Of a stretch of DNA of 25,113 nucleotides, positions 8,601-17,273 are shown in pieces (within the stretch, counting starts at the first letter, position 1; each line of letters begins with the position of its first letter). The translations under genes were made by a program, and so were the position numbers. A model generated the notes under the pieces. That model did no database searches, was not told the DNA's origin, and saw only the letters and a list, made by a program, of their open reading frames with translations. This stretch comes from Hemicentrotus pulcherrimus. Taxonomy: Eukaryota > Echinodermata > Echinoidea > Camarodonta > Strongylocentrotidae. The DNA lies in contig BEXV01000074.1 of NCBI GenBank assembly GCA_003118195.1, forward strand, positions 158,717 to 183,829, in the 5' to 3' direction.

Positions 8601-11600
8601 ATGGGAAATATGGACTCGTAAGATAACTTTTAGAATTACTCTATGTTCATGTAAGAACATTTGATTGTTGCTTCTGCTATCATTTAAATTAAATTTTTCT
8701 ACCGCAACTGTGTTGAAAAGTTCTTTTGGGTTTCCTTATTTAGAAGTATTCAATGTTCTTGCCACATGTCTAAAGTTAAAGCAAAATGTTGTTTTTATTC
8801 TTTTTAATGCAAATTTGAGTTTTGCAAATTATGCTCTTGCTGTCACATACATGTTATTGCCACAAATACTAAGTCACATTGTTTGTTTTCTTAGGTTCCA
8901 GTGTGAGATTGAACATGACTGCTTCTGTACCAGCGCTTCCAGACAAGACAGATTGGTTAGCGAAAGCAAAGAAAGCTCTAGACTTCCCAGGACTGGGAAG
9001 TTTTGAGGGTAAGCTCATTTCTATCCAACATGTATGTAGCCCAGAACCTACAACATGAGAAAATAATTAACAGAAAGATTAGTGCCTGTTATCAATGTAT
9101 CGGTGATGTAAAGATATTCTCAGAGTATTGTTATTGATCAACGTACTCACACAAAGACAAGATACAATGTTTTTTTCTTCACCAAAATGTTTTTTTCTTC
9201 ACCCAAAATTTCATTTTTTTTTAAATATGCAATTTAAATAGCTAATTGCTCACTCAAGCATAACATATCTTTTGTTTAAATTTTGTTTGATCGAAGAGAC
9301 ATTGAGCTACAGTATATCCACAGAAGTGTCAATTATCTGAAATATTTGGAAATATTTATTTGGGGAGATTTTTACTGACCTTAACCTTTACTTGAAATGC
9401 AATGTATATTGACCCACATAATTAGAAATATTTTCTGATCATTATTGAGTAAAAGTACATGTATGTCAGGGGTTCAGATAGTCATTCATGGCATCAATCA
9501 TTAGTAGACAAGTATTTCATGTTTTCTTCTATCCTGACCAATCGATCTACAGCTTCCTTTGAAAGGGATGAAAATAGAAAGCATGAAGAAGGAGTTACCC
9601 AGGGTTACTTCCGTTTCTCTGAACCTGTTGGTTGCCCAACGAGTGATGTCATCAAACCCCAGTCTGAACTCGACGATGGGAAGCTTCTACAGCTACTCAC
9701 GACAATCACACCTTCAGAACCTTACTTCACTATCAAGATAGAAGAACTAGGCAAGTGAAAGAAGCTCTTCCGCTAGACTTCAAGCACAATATTGTGAATT
9801 AGAATTGTGACCCTGTTCCTACATGCTCATATACAAAGCACTTTATCTCTTTTTGCCTCTGTTGAGCCAAATTGTAATTATTGAGTACGGTACATTATGA
9901 GAAAACAGTTTAGTCATGTTTTCAGTGCTATGTCTTGCAGATGAGCTTAAGTCTGTTATTTTATAAAAGAAAAGGTTAGGTTCTGTCAAGGAGAAATATT
10001 GCATTATGACTATTCTTTCAGATTTTTCCCTCCTTGTGTTTTGCTTGTCTATAGTGAACAAAGTCATGTGATACTAGGACCTTACTCCCTGATTTTTCTC
10101 TAGTGCTAAAATAAAACAGCAAGTAGGAATTTAGCGGAAGTGTTGACTAGGCCTTTATATTATTGTCTCTCATTACTATTTGTTTAGATGATGACAGCAC
10201 AGTTTGTGTAGGAGTAAGCAGAGGAGGACAGAGATGTGGGAGTATTCCTGGTTCTCTCATAGACTCAGCAGGCTATGCTTCGGCTGGTCAAATACTCATG
10301 GGCAGTGATGGACACTTTGCAGCTGAAAAATTCAAGAAAGGTTTGTAGTCCCTTCTTAGAATGCAAGAACATCCTCTTACACTTTCTAACCGAGTACATG
10401 CATCACTTAAAGGGAAAATTATGATTTTTTTTCTTATGTTTTAGTATTTTAATGTCTTTCAAGCCACTGATTATACAATCCATAAAATGAGAACTTGTAA
10501 GATATTAGTTTTAGTCATGAGGAAAGAACTGTCAATTTCTTCTCCTTACTATTCTTTTTTTTCTTTTGTCAAGATCAACAAAGTCTTTTTAAGATTACGG
10601 GGATTTAACAAAAAAAATCCTTTACTAATCACATTATTTTGTTCTCCTTGCAGGTGATGTAATTGGTGTGAATGTGGAGTTCCTGGACCTGACTAAAGTT
10701 GTTCAGTTCATCAAGAATGGAAGCTTAATGGGTCAGAGTATTATAAAAGGAAGCAACAAGGATATCTATCCGAGTCTTGGATTTCAAGGTCTACCAGCAA
10801 CTGTACATGTGACGTGGCCATCAGCACGACCTGACCCACCGCCTACCTTCTCAAAGGTCAGTTCTTGGGGTCATATAGGAAAATTTAAAGGGTAATTGAT
10901 CCTTCATTGAAAGTTGACAGTCATGTTATGTGATGTTATTTATGGCTCTCCTTCCTGTTTTGTAGTCAAATCACTTACCGGTTCTTGTATCACTTTTCTT
11001 AATTCTAATTGTGGAACAGATTTTGTTATTATCGGGAGACATGAACGAAGTCATAACCTATATTGTATCACAGACAAAAAGTCTGTTTGACCATTAGAAT
11101 TGAAAATGGAGTTATTGTATCAATAATACAATGCTTGTATTGCACATGACACTACTGCTGTGTTTGTGTGCACTTAGGAAAAGAAAAGAGAAAACTGGTG
11201 TATTAATGTTACCGTAATAGTTTTTGTTATAACCACATGAAAAAGTTCTAAATGTGCATTGTTCATATATGACTTTTTGATCTTTTTTTGCAGGACAACT
11301 TTGAGAACTGGCTGAAAAGTCCTGGCCTCCTGATGAATGGAAGTAGACTGTGCTGTGAGAAGAAAACTCGGGAGCTTAAAAGCAGAATACTTGTTTCACC
11401 TCAACCACTGTGTCATGGTATGTCAATCATCAAGTTTCTTCAATTAAAAGAAATATGTCACATCAAAAATCTTTTCGAAAATGATGTTTGAAGTTGGAAC
11501 TCATTGTTTTTTAAACACCGCTTTATGATCTTATGTATGCCTGAAAATATTGTGGAAAAGATGTTAAATATTATTTGGTTTTGGGTTTTGGTTTTTGACA

Positions 11601-14600
11601 GCATGGAGTTACTATGAAGTACAGTTAAACTGCAAGAAGCTTTCTACCGACTCTCAGAAGGTATTAAAGGCTCCTACCATTGGACTAACTAACTGCATGA
11701 GACCCTCCAAGTACAGGCATATCATCAATAACAAAGAAGCAAGAGATACCCGCTACTACTGTCACACCAACTCTATTGGATACATGGACTACCTCAAACA
11801 TGAAAGTAAGTTGAAAGGAAACTTGTGTATCCAATGTTATTGGGCATGGCCAAGGTTTTTGGTCATTCCCATACATGTTGTATCATTGAAGTATAATTAA
11901 AAATACCAGTTTCCTTGATATTTGGTCTTATCCAAGCAGTAATGGGGCTATCAAATGAATACACTCACCAGGGTTACAAACATCTGTAGTCACAAAGTAT
12001 GGGACATGATACCATGGACCTTGTCTCTTTATAAGTGAATCCCCCATTAATCAGAGCCACGGGAGAAGTCTTCCATGATTTGATAGACTTTTTAAGAGTT
12101 GAAATATGGAAATTGAGAATGGATAAAATTCTCCTATCTTTTTGCTCCTCTTCCTCTGTTCAGTGCTGCCAGTGAAGAGATTCATAGCGAGTGGTGACCG
12201 GATCGGTTGGGGCGTGATGTACCCATCCTCTAAGAACGTCCCTAGCGATCTAACCAGACAGATTGTCATTGTGTATTGCTGCATCAATGGAGAGATCGTC
12301 TATCACAAACCTATGGAGCAACCCGGTGGTGGTCTCTATCCAGTTGTAACCCTCTACAGATATGGTGAGTAGCATCTACAGGGATGCTGTAGACAAACGT
12401 AGTCTCTTTGATGGAACATTCTCTAGCTAGCAGACATGTGTTGGATCCATGAGACTGACCTTTCTGTTTATACAGTAATCAAGACTCAACAACCAAGAAC
12501 TTACTTGTCAGAAATCTTGAGTCTGACTGAATACTGGCGTGCCATTGGAAGAGGTTTATGATTCGTTCAACTTAAAGGACCATCTGGCTTCGTCTTACAG
12601 TATTTTATTAAGTTCATATCAGAGATGCCAACCAGTACGATTTAATCTTATTTAGTACGATGATAAGAGTGAAATAAGATAGTTTGATGTGACCTCTTTT
12701 TTTTCCTTTTTTTTTTAACCCATAAAAACCCATAAAAACAGTGGAATCGCAAAGAAACATGCTAACCCCCGCAACCCCAACAAAAACTCTGCTTTACAAT
12801 TTCATCATTAAATTTTAATGAAAATGTGAACATTTTACTTGACCCTACTTACCAGTAAAACATTTTTCTGAAATTTGACTGGCCCGGGGCAGACGGACTA
12901 GTGAAGTGTCGAGTTTTTGTGAAAATCTGATTTCCAAATTCTCTCCAAATTTTTTTAGGGTACTTAGTTTTTTGTGTCAAGGGGTTGGCATCTCTGTCAT
13001 ATGATGTAGAGCTCAAATCTTGGAAGTAAACAGGTTTATGCTACATCTACATCAAAGCTACATTGCATTGCATCACATCAGATAAACAAGTCAGGTTGAA
13101 CCCCCTAGAAAGAAGATTTATAATGTGTATTTCTCATTTCTTGGTTTGTGTAGGGGAAGAAGCTTCCTTGCTCATCGACCAGACTCCACCTCGATTCCCT
13201 GACATCTTAAGTTGGTTTGAAGAAGCAGAGGCCTTCAAGATGGAGGTTGATAAACAACGTAAAGCTGCTGGTGAGTTTACCATCTAACCGCTTGTGTATT
13301 CCCTGTCCTATCAGCTGGTTTACAATTCTTTCATCAATGATTTCAGTCAAACTTCAATGAACTTTCATTCATTTGCCATTCAACAAGAATATTATCAAAT
13401 CAAATATTTCTTTTCCAATAACATTTAAAAACTGTTCTTAGCAAGTTCTTTCCCCTGTCTAACACTTTACATCCTCTCATGAATGCACAGATTTGTCTTC
13501 TTTGAATTAGTTTAGAAAATTACATCATACAGTTTGTTCCAAAATACCTGCCTTATCAAGTACTCACATATATAGGGTCCATATTTAATGGTGTATGTGA
13601 TGTAATGTTTCTGAAATGTTTCTGAACAAATTTTGTATTAAAAACATGTATGTGTATGTATGGGTAGGTTTCCTGACATGTATGCCAAAGTTTATCAAAG
13701 ATAGGAGTATGGGTTCTGGTTGCAGTTTGGTTTGGGGCTAGGGTTATGGTCATAAGGCTTAGGTATAGTTTTAGATTCATGGTTAAGGATATGGTTCATT
13801 TTTTTAGAGAAACATTTTGCTATATTTTGATGACTAGAATCAATAACATATAAGGCAGGTTGATAGTATTTGAAGTAAAAATTAAGATTATAAAACATCA
13901 AAAGTAGTCTGTGACACAAGGTGTGTTATTTTGTGTTTTACATTCACAGAATTTGTGCTATATCTTCCATACCTCATGCGCACTATCTTGCCCTCTAAAC
14001 AAAAGTTTCGCCGAGGTACGTTGAAACCAATCAATGGAAGGCCAAATGCTAGGATTGGGTTCTGCTAGGATTGTGATATAAATCTTTCAAATAGGATTGA
14101 CCTCTCTTTTTCATTACTCTAATCAAGCTCTAATTAACTGCATGTTCTTTTGTGGAAAAAAGGAGGGAAATTGATGATTTTGTAGATGGTGTCTGGAAAT
14201 TGATTTATGATTGATAAATGAAGAGTTTGAATTTGGATGCAATTTTCAACAGATGAATTAAGGTGATGTTTATTTTTGTTTTTAAAGGGCATTTGCACAC
14301 GAAGATAAGTTTAAACAGTATAAAATAATCACAGATGATCAAAAAGTACATAGGCATGTAGATAGTAGAAGCCAGTCCTTTCATTTGACTTTCTAAACAA
14401 TTCACTAATTTACTAATGTTAGATATATTATTATATTCATATATCTATTATATTATTGATCTTAGATATGAATAAAAAAGTTTAATATGGATTAATCGTT
14501 GAGATTTTGTTCTTTTTAAAGTCAATCCATCTGCTCTACTTAATTTTCATTTATACTCAATTAAATTTGTGTGCCGTAGAATTCCTCTCAATAGAACACC

Positions 14601-17273
14601 AATCTTTTCCCCACTAATTTATTTTATAAATAAAGGCCTAGACTATTACAATATAGATGCATCAGAAGGACATATTAAGTGTAACTTATTTTTCAGGAAG
14701 TTTGAACACACTTCCAGTGGTGTATGTGTACACACCGTAAGTATTTCCAGGTTTTTGAAATTATTATTATTTAGATTAGTTAGGTGAAATAAATTTTCAT
14801 TGAACCTACAAAATGAATATTGAAGCAGCATACTTACCTAAATACTTCTGGAACGACACTGAAGACTGACAAATTTGAAAACAAGGTGTCTTTAGTTATG
14901 TTTGAGATGCTTGTCCGAGAATAAGGAAACGTGCTTCTCCAAGGCCTTTTAAAAGTTATCTTTTTTATATAATTCCAAAGAACTTACTTGCCCTATGTTA
15001 CATCGAATGTACATGTATTTTGTTAATATATATTTGTTTAATTTACAGGTCAGTACAAGCAGACATCAGCTGATAGACGAGCTAGACCTGCAACTCCATG
15101 TAAGCGACCTGACAATCATCTGAAGAGAAACACTGTCTATATTCACTGTGATTCAGAGAGATACAATGAAGCTACTCATATACAAGCCAGGTATGTAATA
15201 TCCTCTCATCATTCTTCCAAACAGTCCAGCCATCCATGATGGCCATTTCAATTAGATCGGTTCCGATAGGTTATTAATTATCAATGTTTTTTCATAGCTA
15301 GTAAATGTTTATATTTATAGAGCAGTTCCCCTTTTTGAAGGAAAAGATAAAACATATTTCTTCCTCAGTATACTCAGTGCTTGAAGATGGTTCAAATTTC
15401 ATTTCATTTCATTTGTTTCATTCTCTATAAAAAAAACATTAAAACATACAAACATAATATACAGATAAAAATTGATTACAAGAAAAATACAAAGGGAAGG
15501 AGCAAAGAAAGTCTTATGGGAATGTGGGGTTAACAAAAGGGGCAATTAGCCTTATGAACGTCAATAAAGTATACACTGTATTGTTGAGAAAAGAAATAAA
15601 GGAGAAGAAAAGCGAAGAAAACCTGAACACCAATACAAAAGGGAAAACAAGGGAAGTAGAAGGGGAGGGGGAATATACAAATTGCATTAACTTGTGATTG
15701 GCCATGGCATTCCGTAGTTTTAAGATGACTTCAAAGGTTTGAATTGATTTGTCTATTCTTTACTCCAATATACATTGTAGTGCCTTATTTCACATAAAGA
15801 TGCTTGTTTGATTCTAATTTCCCTATTTTTATGTTGCAAAAACCTGTTTTCACTATCATTGGAACACAATTTGAATTGATGTGATGCACCGAGATTAATA
15901 GTAATTATTGCATCACCATTTGATTTCTTGTTATTTTGTCTTGTACAGACTAGACACAAAGGGGTTAGTAACAAGACTCCTTCCTCAAGACAAGCTCAAC
16001 AGCTCTGACATCACCAGCCTGATCGACGACCATGTCTCCTCCTGCACGTCGGTGGTCTGCTGTATGGGTCCAGAGATCAGTCAGACCAAGCACATGGGCA
16101 AAGTCTTGGACCTAGCCCAAAAGAGATCCAAACCGGTCTTACCCTTCATCCTGGAATCAGTCAAATGGCCTCCAGAGGGAAGCCTTCAGAAGGAGTGGCA
16201 GAAACTTGTCATGCATAAGATTGGTGAGTCATTTGAAGATTGGACACTGTGGCTCAACTTCAAGCATAGACAGTATAGTGATGGCCTCAATTTGGCCTTA
16301 CTTTCAGATATGTTGAAACAAATTCATCAAATGTCATGATCAAAATATCAGGCACATTTTTTCCCCTAAGTAATATAAGAATGTTTTAGACTTTCTATGT
16401 ATTCACTGCTATTCCTCAATTTTATAGTACCAATCTCTTTAATTATTTTCAACAGGCTTCATTCAAATTGTCCTTTTTGTTTCATGCACTAAACTTGACC
16501 TCAAACCTACATATAATTCAAAAACAATTTCATGTGTTTATTTTTACAGAGACAAGTGGAGACTTTGACTGGGCCATAGAACAGATTGAAGAGAAGACAT
16601 TGAATCTCAGGGACAAAGGCTACAATGGTAAAGAGATCCGGGTCGTTGAAGGAAAGGGAGCTAAGATGCTCTATTCAGATGCTCAGGTGAGAAAATTTGA
16701 CATATATTAATGTTGCTGAATTTTGCATAAAGACGTAAGGACTTAGTGGGAAGCACATTTAATTGGTTGGTGCTTGGATAAAAAAATGTACCTATTTTCT
16801 ATGTTCTCGTGGTTGATATTAGTTTATAAAAGCATGTTTTGAATGGTAAAGGATGCATAAAACCCTGCAGAAATGAGCGTCATGGTATTAGACCAAAATA
16901 CTACTGATAAAAGTAAAAAGACATAATCTTTCTATGATTTGCAGAAATGATATTTCATGATTTCTCTCTCTCTCTCTCTCTCACTTTTGTGACCCATCAG
17001 AAAGGAAACAAGACGATCAATGAAAGCAGTGATCCAAATGCGCTCAAGAAAGCCATAGCCGATGCTGATCGTCATAAGATGCAGTCAATAGGTAGCGATG
17101 ACTTCCCAGAGACCAATGGCGGGGGTGACCGTGGGGCTACCGGAGGAGGGGGAAGGTCATTCTCTTTCACTTCTCTCAAGGAACCAAAGAAGACGTTTGA
17201 TGATGGGCCTAGGAGACCACATTCCAGTCATGGAGGGCGTGTCAATCAGTCAAAGACTTGTATCATACTCTAA
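5453..17273 (+). CDS. Four-SPRY/TIR-like protein with C-terminal CaaX motif (19-exon gene)
   Basis: The model joins 5453-5618, 5979-6164, 6552-6748, 7213-7324, 7589-7783, 8288-8488, 8895-9008, 9553-9750, 10188-10340, 10654-10856, 11294-11417, 11602-11805, 12164-12364, 13154-13270, 13950-14015, 15049-15190, 15949-16223, 16550-16686 and 17001-17273, giving 1087 residues. All phases match. Four SPRY-like units are marked by a G-D-x-I motif and a later aromatic-Y-P turn: 118/156, 298/343, 508/545 and 695/742. SPRY unit 2 closely resembles those of SPRYD3 (GDRIGCG; VVVYFTRN). Residues about 838-985 look like a TIR domain (NTVYIHC strand; KPVLPFILESVKWPPEG strand and loop). The tail is Gly-rich and ends CIIL, a geranylgeranylation-type CaaX box. 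The role is unknown; a membrane-associated signalling adaptor is inference. There is an in-frame stop 15 bases before the start ATG; untranslated 5' exons cannot be excluded. Confidence 0.85.
5979..6164 (+). CDS. SPRY/TIR gene exon 2 (residues 56-118)
   Basis: Acceptor TTCTCATTCCAG. It continues the SPRY strand (SKDASIGIGI) and then carries an acidic/Ser/Arg-rich insert, residues about 70-117 (NDEEEQKSED, SRERSRDKSSS), which breaks SPRY unit 1 and is likely disordered. Donor G|GTAAGC, phase 1. Confidence 0.85.
6552..6748 (+). CDS. SPRY/TIR gene exon 3 (residues 118-183), end of SPRY unit 1
   Basis: It begins inside the Gly of GDVITLVIEQL and contains NLYPTINAW and a final strand (ELQVEW), the closing half of a SPRY fold. 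It ends in phase 0 at ATG|GTAAGA, one of only two phase-0 introns in the SPRY part. Confidence 0.85.
7213..7324 (+). CDS. SPRY/TIR gene exon 4 (residues 184-221), start of SPRY unit 2
   Basis: Begins TNLNQWMSSS and includes KVEGDKLSVSDD, the opening strands of a SPRY domain. It corresponds to exon 11, which begins DNFENWLKSP. Acceptor TATCTTTTCTAG; donor G|GTAAGT. Confidence 0.85.
7589..7783 (+). CDS. SPRY/TIR gene exon 5 (residues 221-286)
   Basis: Encodes SSMYFETSLESVGE, then GPLIGLTS and the SPRY signature YTIAYDTAKGKILNGG. Donor G|GTAAAT, phase 1. Confidence 0.85.
8288..8488 (+). CDS. SPRY/TIR gene exon 6 (residues 286-353), end of SPRY unit 2
   Basis: Contains AGDRIGCGLLLF, VVVYFTRNQ and GGFYPTCAFVS, the most canonical SPRY stretch in the protein and clearly SPRYD3-like. 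Donor G|GTGAGT. Confidence 0.88.
8895..9008 (+). CDS. SPRY/TIR gene exon 7 (residues 353-391), linker
   Basis: Starts with the last SPRY strand (SSVRLNMTA), then a linker KTDWLAKAKKALDFPGLGSF. It corresponds to exon 14, which has a similar strand plus linker. Acceptor TTTGTTTTCTTAG; donor G|GTAAGC. Confidence 0.8.
9553..9750 (+). CDS. SPRY/TIR gene exon 8 (residues 391-457), start of SPRY unit 3
   Basis: Opens SPRY unit 3 and ends with the strand EPYFTIKIEEL, matching the end of exon 1. The donor is AG|GCAAGT, a GC donor in perfect consensus context. The nearby GT (9755) joined to the first acceptor would bring in a stop at once. Confidence 0.8.
10188..10340 (+). CDS. SPRY/TIR gene exon 9 (residues 457-508)
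   Basis: Continues with STVCVGVSRGG, then GSLIDSAGYASAGQI, the central part of a SPRY fold. Acceptor ACTATTTGTTTAG; donor G|GTTTGT, which is weak after position 2. Confidence 0.8.
10654..10856 (+). CDS. SPRY/TIR gene exon 10 (residues 508-575), end of SPRY unit 3
   Basis: Starts inside the Gly of GDVIGVNVEF, exactly as exon 3 does, then KVVQFIKNGSLMG and DIYPSLGFQG. Ends AAG|GTCAGT in phase 0, mirroring exon 3. Confidence 0.87.
11294..11417 (+). CDS. SPRY/TIR gene exon 11 (residues 576-617), start of SPRY unit 4
   Basis: Encodes DNFENWLKSPGLLMNGSRLC and the opening strands of SPRY unit 4. Acceptor TCTTTTTTTGCAG; donor G|GTATGT. Confidence 0.83.
11602..11805 (+). CDS. SPRY/TIR gene exon 12 (residues 617-685)
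   Basis: Encodes AWSYYEVQLNC and APTIGLTN, the SPRY core strands; equivalent to exon 5. Donor A|GTAAGT, phase 1. Confidence 0.85.
12164..12364 (+). CDS. SPRY/TIR gene exon 13 (residues 685-752), end of SPRY unit 4
   Basis: Encodes SGDRIGWGVMYP, IVIVYCCINGEIVYHKPM and GGLYPVVTLY. It is 201 bases, the same length as its counterpart exon 6. Acceptor TCCTCTGTTCAG; donor G|GTGAGT. Confidence 0.88.
12614..13002. mobile_element. Small non-autonomous DNA transposon (MITE-like) in intron 13
   Basis: Perfect 14-bp terminal inverted repeats CAGAGATGCCAACC at 12620-12633 and 12983-12996 bound a 377-bp element. It is flanked by the 6-bp direct repeat TCATAT (12614-12619 and 12997-13002), a plausible target-site duplication. 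No coding capacity. Superfamily not assigned; the ends start CAGAG as in some hAT elements, but hAT duplicates 8 bp. Confidence 0.7.
13154..13270 (+). CDS. SPRY/TIR gene exon 14 (residues 752-791), linker
   Basis: Final SPRY strand (EEASLLID), then a linker with a short charged helix (WFEEAEAFKMEVDKQRKAA). It is the counterpart of exon 7. Donor G|GTGAGT. Confidence 0.8.
13950..14015 (+). CDS. SPRY/TIR gene exon 15 (residues 791-813), small exon
   Basis: A 66-base exon with acceptor TTTACATTCACAG and donor G|GTACGT. It encodes EFVLYLPYLMRTILPSKQKF with a basic end. It is phase 1 at both ends, so it can be skipped without a frameshift. The hydrophobic run is too short for a convincing membrane segment. 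Confidence 0.65.
14697..14736 (+). other. Candidate alternative (poison) exon
   Basis: Forty bases are flanked by a good acceptor (ACTTATTTTTCAG) and a strong donor (CC|GTAAGT). From exon 15 the frame reads GSLNTLPVVYVYT, but 40 is not a multiple of 3. Inclusion shifts exon 16 into a stop (TGA, 15071-15073), giving a SPRY-only product without the TIR-like domain. It may also be an unused cryptic exon. Confidence 0.35.
15049..15190 (+). CDS. SPRY/TIR gene exon 16 (residues 813-860), entry to TIR-like domain
   Basis: A basic linker (ADRRARPATPCKRP) leads to the first TIR-like strand, KRNTVYIHCDSERYNEATH. Acceptor GTTTAATTTACAG; donor AG|GTATGT, phase 2. Confidence 0.82.
15395..15690 (-). mobile_element. 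3' tail fragment of a LINE-like retroposon
   Basis: On the minus strand a purine-poor stretch resembling a LINE 3' end runs into a (TGAAA)n-type tail (the ATTTC repeats at 15395-15413 on the plus strand). Such tails are typical of CR1/L2/RTE-like elements. No reverse transcriptase ORF is present, so only a truncated end is inferred. Confidence 0.35.
15949..16223 (+). CDS. SPRY/TIR gene exon 17 (residues 860-952), TIR-like core
   Basis: Contains the helix and strand SLIDDHVSSCTSVVCCMGPE and the strand plus loop KRSKPVLPFILESVKWPPEG, in the order found in TIR domains of the soluble, SARM-like type. At the place where NAD-cleaving TIRs carry a catalytic Glu, my alignment puts Val (KHMGKVLDLA). 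Donor G|GTGAGT. Confidence 0.85.
16550..16686 (+). CDS. SPRY/TIR gene exon 18 (residues 952-997)
   Basis: Encodes the end of the TIR-like domain, FDWAIEQIEEKTLNLRDKG, then a basic stretch. Ends CAG|GTGAGA in phase 0. Confidence 0.8.
16963..16982. repeat. (TC)10 microsatellite serving as polypyrimidine tract
   Basis: Ten TC units sit 18 bases before the exon 19 acceptor (ACCCATCAG). An earlier acceptor-like GCAG (16941-16944) would give an immediate stop in frame. Confidence 0.85.
17001..17273 (+). CDS. SPRY/TIR gene exon 19 (residues 998-1087), Gly-rich tail and CaaX
   Basis: Final coding exon, with stop TAA at 17271-17273. It encodes a polar tail with a Gly-rich run (NGGGDRGATGGGGRS) and ends NQSKTCIIL. 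A Cys four residues from the end, two aliphatic residues and Leu fit a geranylgeranyl CaaX box. The acceptor tract is a (TC)10 microsatellite. Confidence 0.85.
   Translation, partial: KGNKTINESSDPNALKKAIADADRHKMQSIGSDDFPETNGGGDRGATGGGGRSFSFTSLKEPKKTFDDGPRRPHSSHGGRVNQSKTCIIL

Larger units (their letters stand above)
6225..16999 (+). other. Introns of the SPRY/TIR gene
   Basis: Introns range from about 0.26 to 1.0 kb and are AT-rich. I see no further genes in them. Recognisable contents are the inverted-repeat element at 12614-13002, the candidate exon at 14697-14736 and the LINE-tail-like repeat at 15395-15690, each listed separately. Confidence 0.6.

Noticed and set aside
8665..9006. 113-codon plus-strand frame
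   Set aside because: Mostly intronic, and it reads exon 7 in the wrong frame; the correct frame gives the SPRY strand SSVRLNMTA.
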